Positions 63,752-64,000 of a DNA stretch of 64,000 nucleotides are shown here, in pieces; positions within the stretch are counted from its first letter, which is position 1, and each line of letters starts with the position of its first letter. The DNA comes from Lachnospiraceae bacterium (GTDB lineage: Bacteria; Bacillota; Clostridia; Lachnospirales; Lachnospiraceae). Below the pieces are notes generated by a model. That model ran no database searches. It saw nothing but the letters and a program-made list of their open reading frames with translations, and was not told the DNA's origin. Both the position numbers and the translations under genes were made by a program. The stretch lies in NCBI GenBank assembly GCA_016286035.1, contig JAEERY010000092.1, positions 1 to 64,000 on the forward strand, given 5' to 3'.

Positions 63752-64000
63752 GTGTCCAATAAAACTATAGATTCGATCATGCTGTCCAAGATGTTTCTTG
63801 CCAGCGCAAAGAATCTTGATTCCAAAAAAGAATGGATCAATGAACTTAATGTATTCCCCGTTCCTGACGGTGATACAGGTACAAATATGACCATGACGAT
63901 CATGTCTGCGGCAAAAGAGGTCGCTACACTTACAAGTGATGACATGGAAACGCTTTGCAAGAGTATCTCAAGCGGTTCTTTAAGAGGAGCAAGAGGTAAC
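63752..64000 (+). CDS. fakA: DAK2-domain protein, FakA/YloV-like, cut by the window end
   Basis: Start GTG 63752 after GGAGGAG. The visible 83 residues read LNVFPVPDGDTGTNMTMT, the conserved kinase loop of the DAK2 domain with its metal-binding Asp residues, then SSGSLRGARGN. FakA phosphorylates fatty acids held by FakB. The rest, including any C-terminal FakB-like or DegV-like part, lies past the window. Confidence 0.9.
   Translation, partial: MSNKTIDSIMLSKMFLASAKNLDSKKEWINELNVFPVPDGDTGTNMTMTIMSAAKEVATLTSDDMETLCKSISSGSLRGARGN

Overview
The window is one chromosomal stretch of an anaerobic, low-GC Gram-positive bacterium, most likely a Lachnospiraceae member (Butyrivibrio/Roseburia-like). 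This is inferred from several things together: AT-rich codon use, strong GGAGG ribosome sites, rpmB-asp23-fakA synteny, the GGGtGRT protein, DUF1015 beside serC-serA, DUF2953-GerW, a T-box-controlled trp operon, and many c-di-GMP proteins. Almost all genes lie on the + strand. The exceptions are an edge transposase fragment and mcp at the left, a histidine phosphatase at 34.4-35.0 kb, and rpmB at 63.0 kb.

Layout. 0-2 kb: IS3-type transposase fragment, a hairpin and a chemoreceptor. 2-9.3 kb: serine synthesis (serC, serA), a small unknown protein, DUF1015, a GlgB-like protein whose catalytic residues are all replaced, and an overlapping MscS channel. 9.3-12.1 kb: tRNA-Thr(CGU), argH, asd. 12.1-21 kb: GGDEF/EAL protein, ATPase, topB, beta-helix protein, GGDEF protein, then phosphatidylserine synthase and decarboxylase (the route to phosphatidylethanolamine). 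21-29.4 kb: NifU-like protein plus GGGtGRT protein, an unknown protein, CstA transporter, a lipoprotein, short cobalamin methionine synthase and a small membrane protein. 29.4-34.4 kb: ilvB-ilvN, a membrane GGDEF/EAL protein with an in-frame TGA near its apparent start, and a frameshifted remnant. 34.4-36.2 kb: histidine phosphatase, a tRNA-like element with a possible UCA anticodon, and pyridoxamine kinase.

36.2-43.1 kb: a Trp T-box leader and a complete trp operon in the order C-F-B-A-D-E-G. 43.1-44.8 kb: a second ilvN with ilvC behind a consensus promoter. 44.9-49.5 kb: an ABC-2 exporter operon holding a membrane protein with a repeated DPMTGEP motif. 49.5-51.3 kb: leuC-leuD. 51.3-55.3 kb: a two-component system, ruvAB and zapA. 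55.3-60.4 kb: a U32 protein split in two genes and a single-chain SEDS-FtsW/penicillin-binding-protein fusion. 60.4-64 kb: Nudix, small unknown proteins, DUF2953, GerW, a coiled-coil protein with an HPD motif, rpmB, asp23 and the start of a DAK2/FakA-like gene running off the edge.

Much of the window is amino-acid anabolism (Ser, Arg, Asp family, Met, Trp, branched chain), suggesting a largely prototrophic cell. The points most worth a second look are the GlgB-like pseudoenzyme coupled to MscS, the tRNA-like element together with the TGA-interrupted GGDEF/EAL gene, the SEDS-PBP fusion, the NifU-like/GGGtGRT pair behind a 39-bp inverted repeat, and the DPMTGEP protein in the exporter operon. 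Every family assignment comes from reading motifs; no database search was run.
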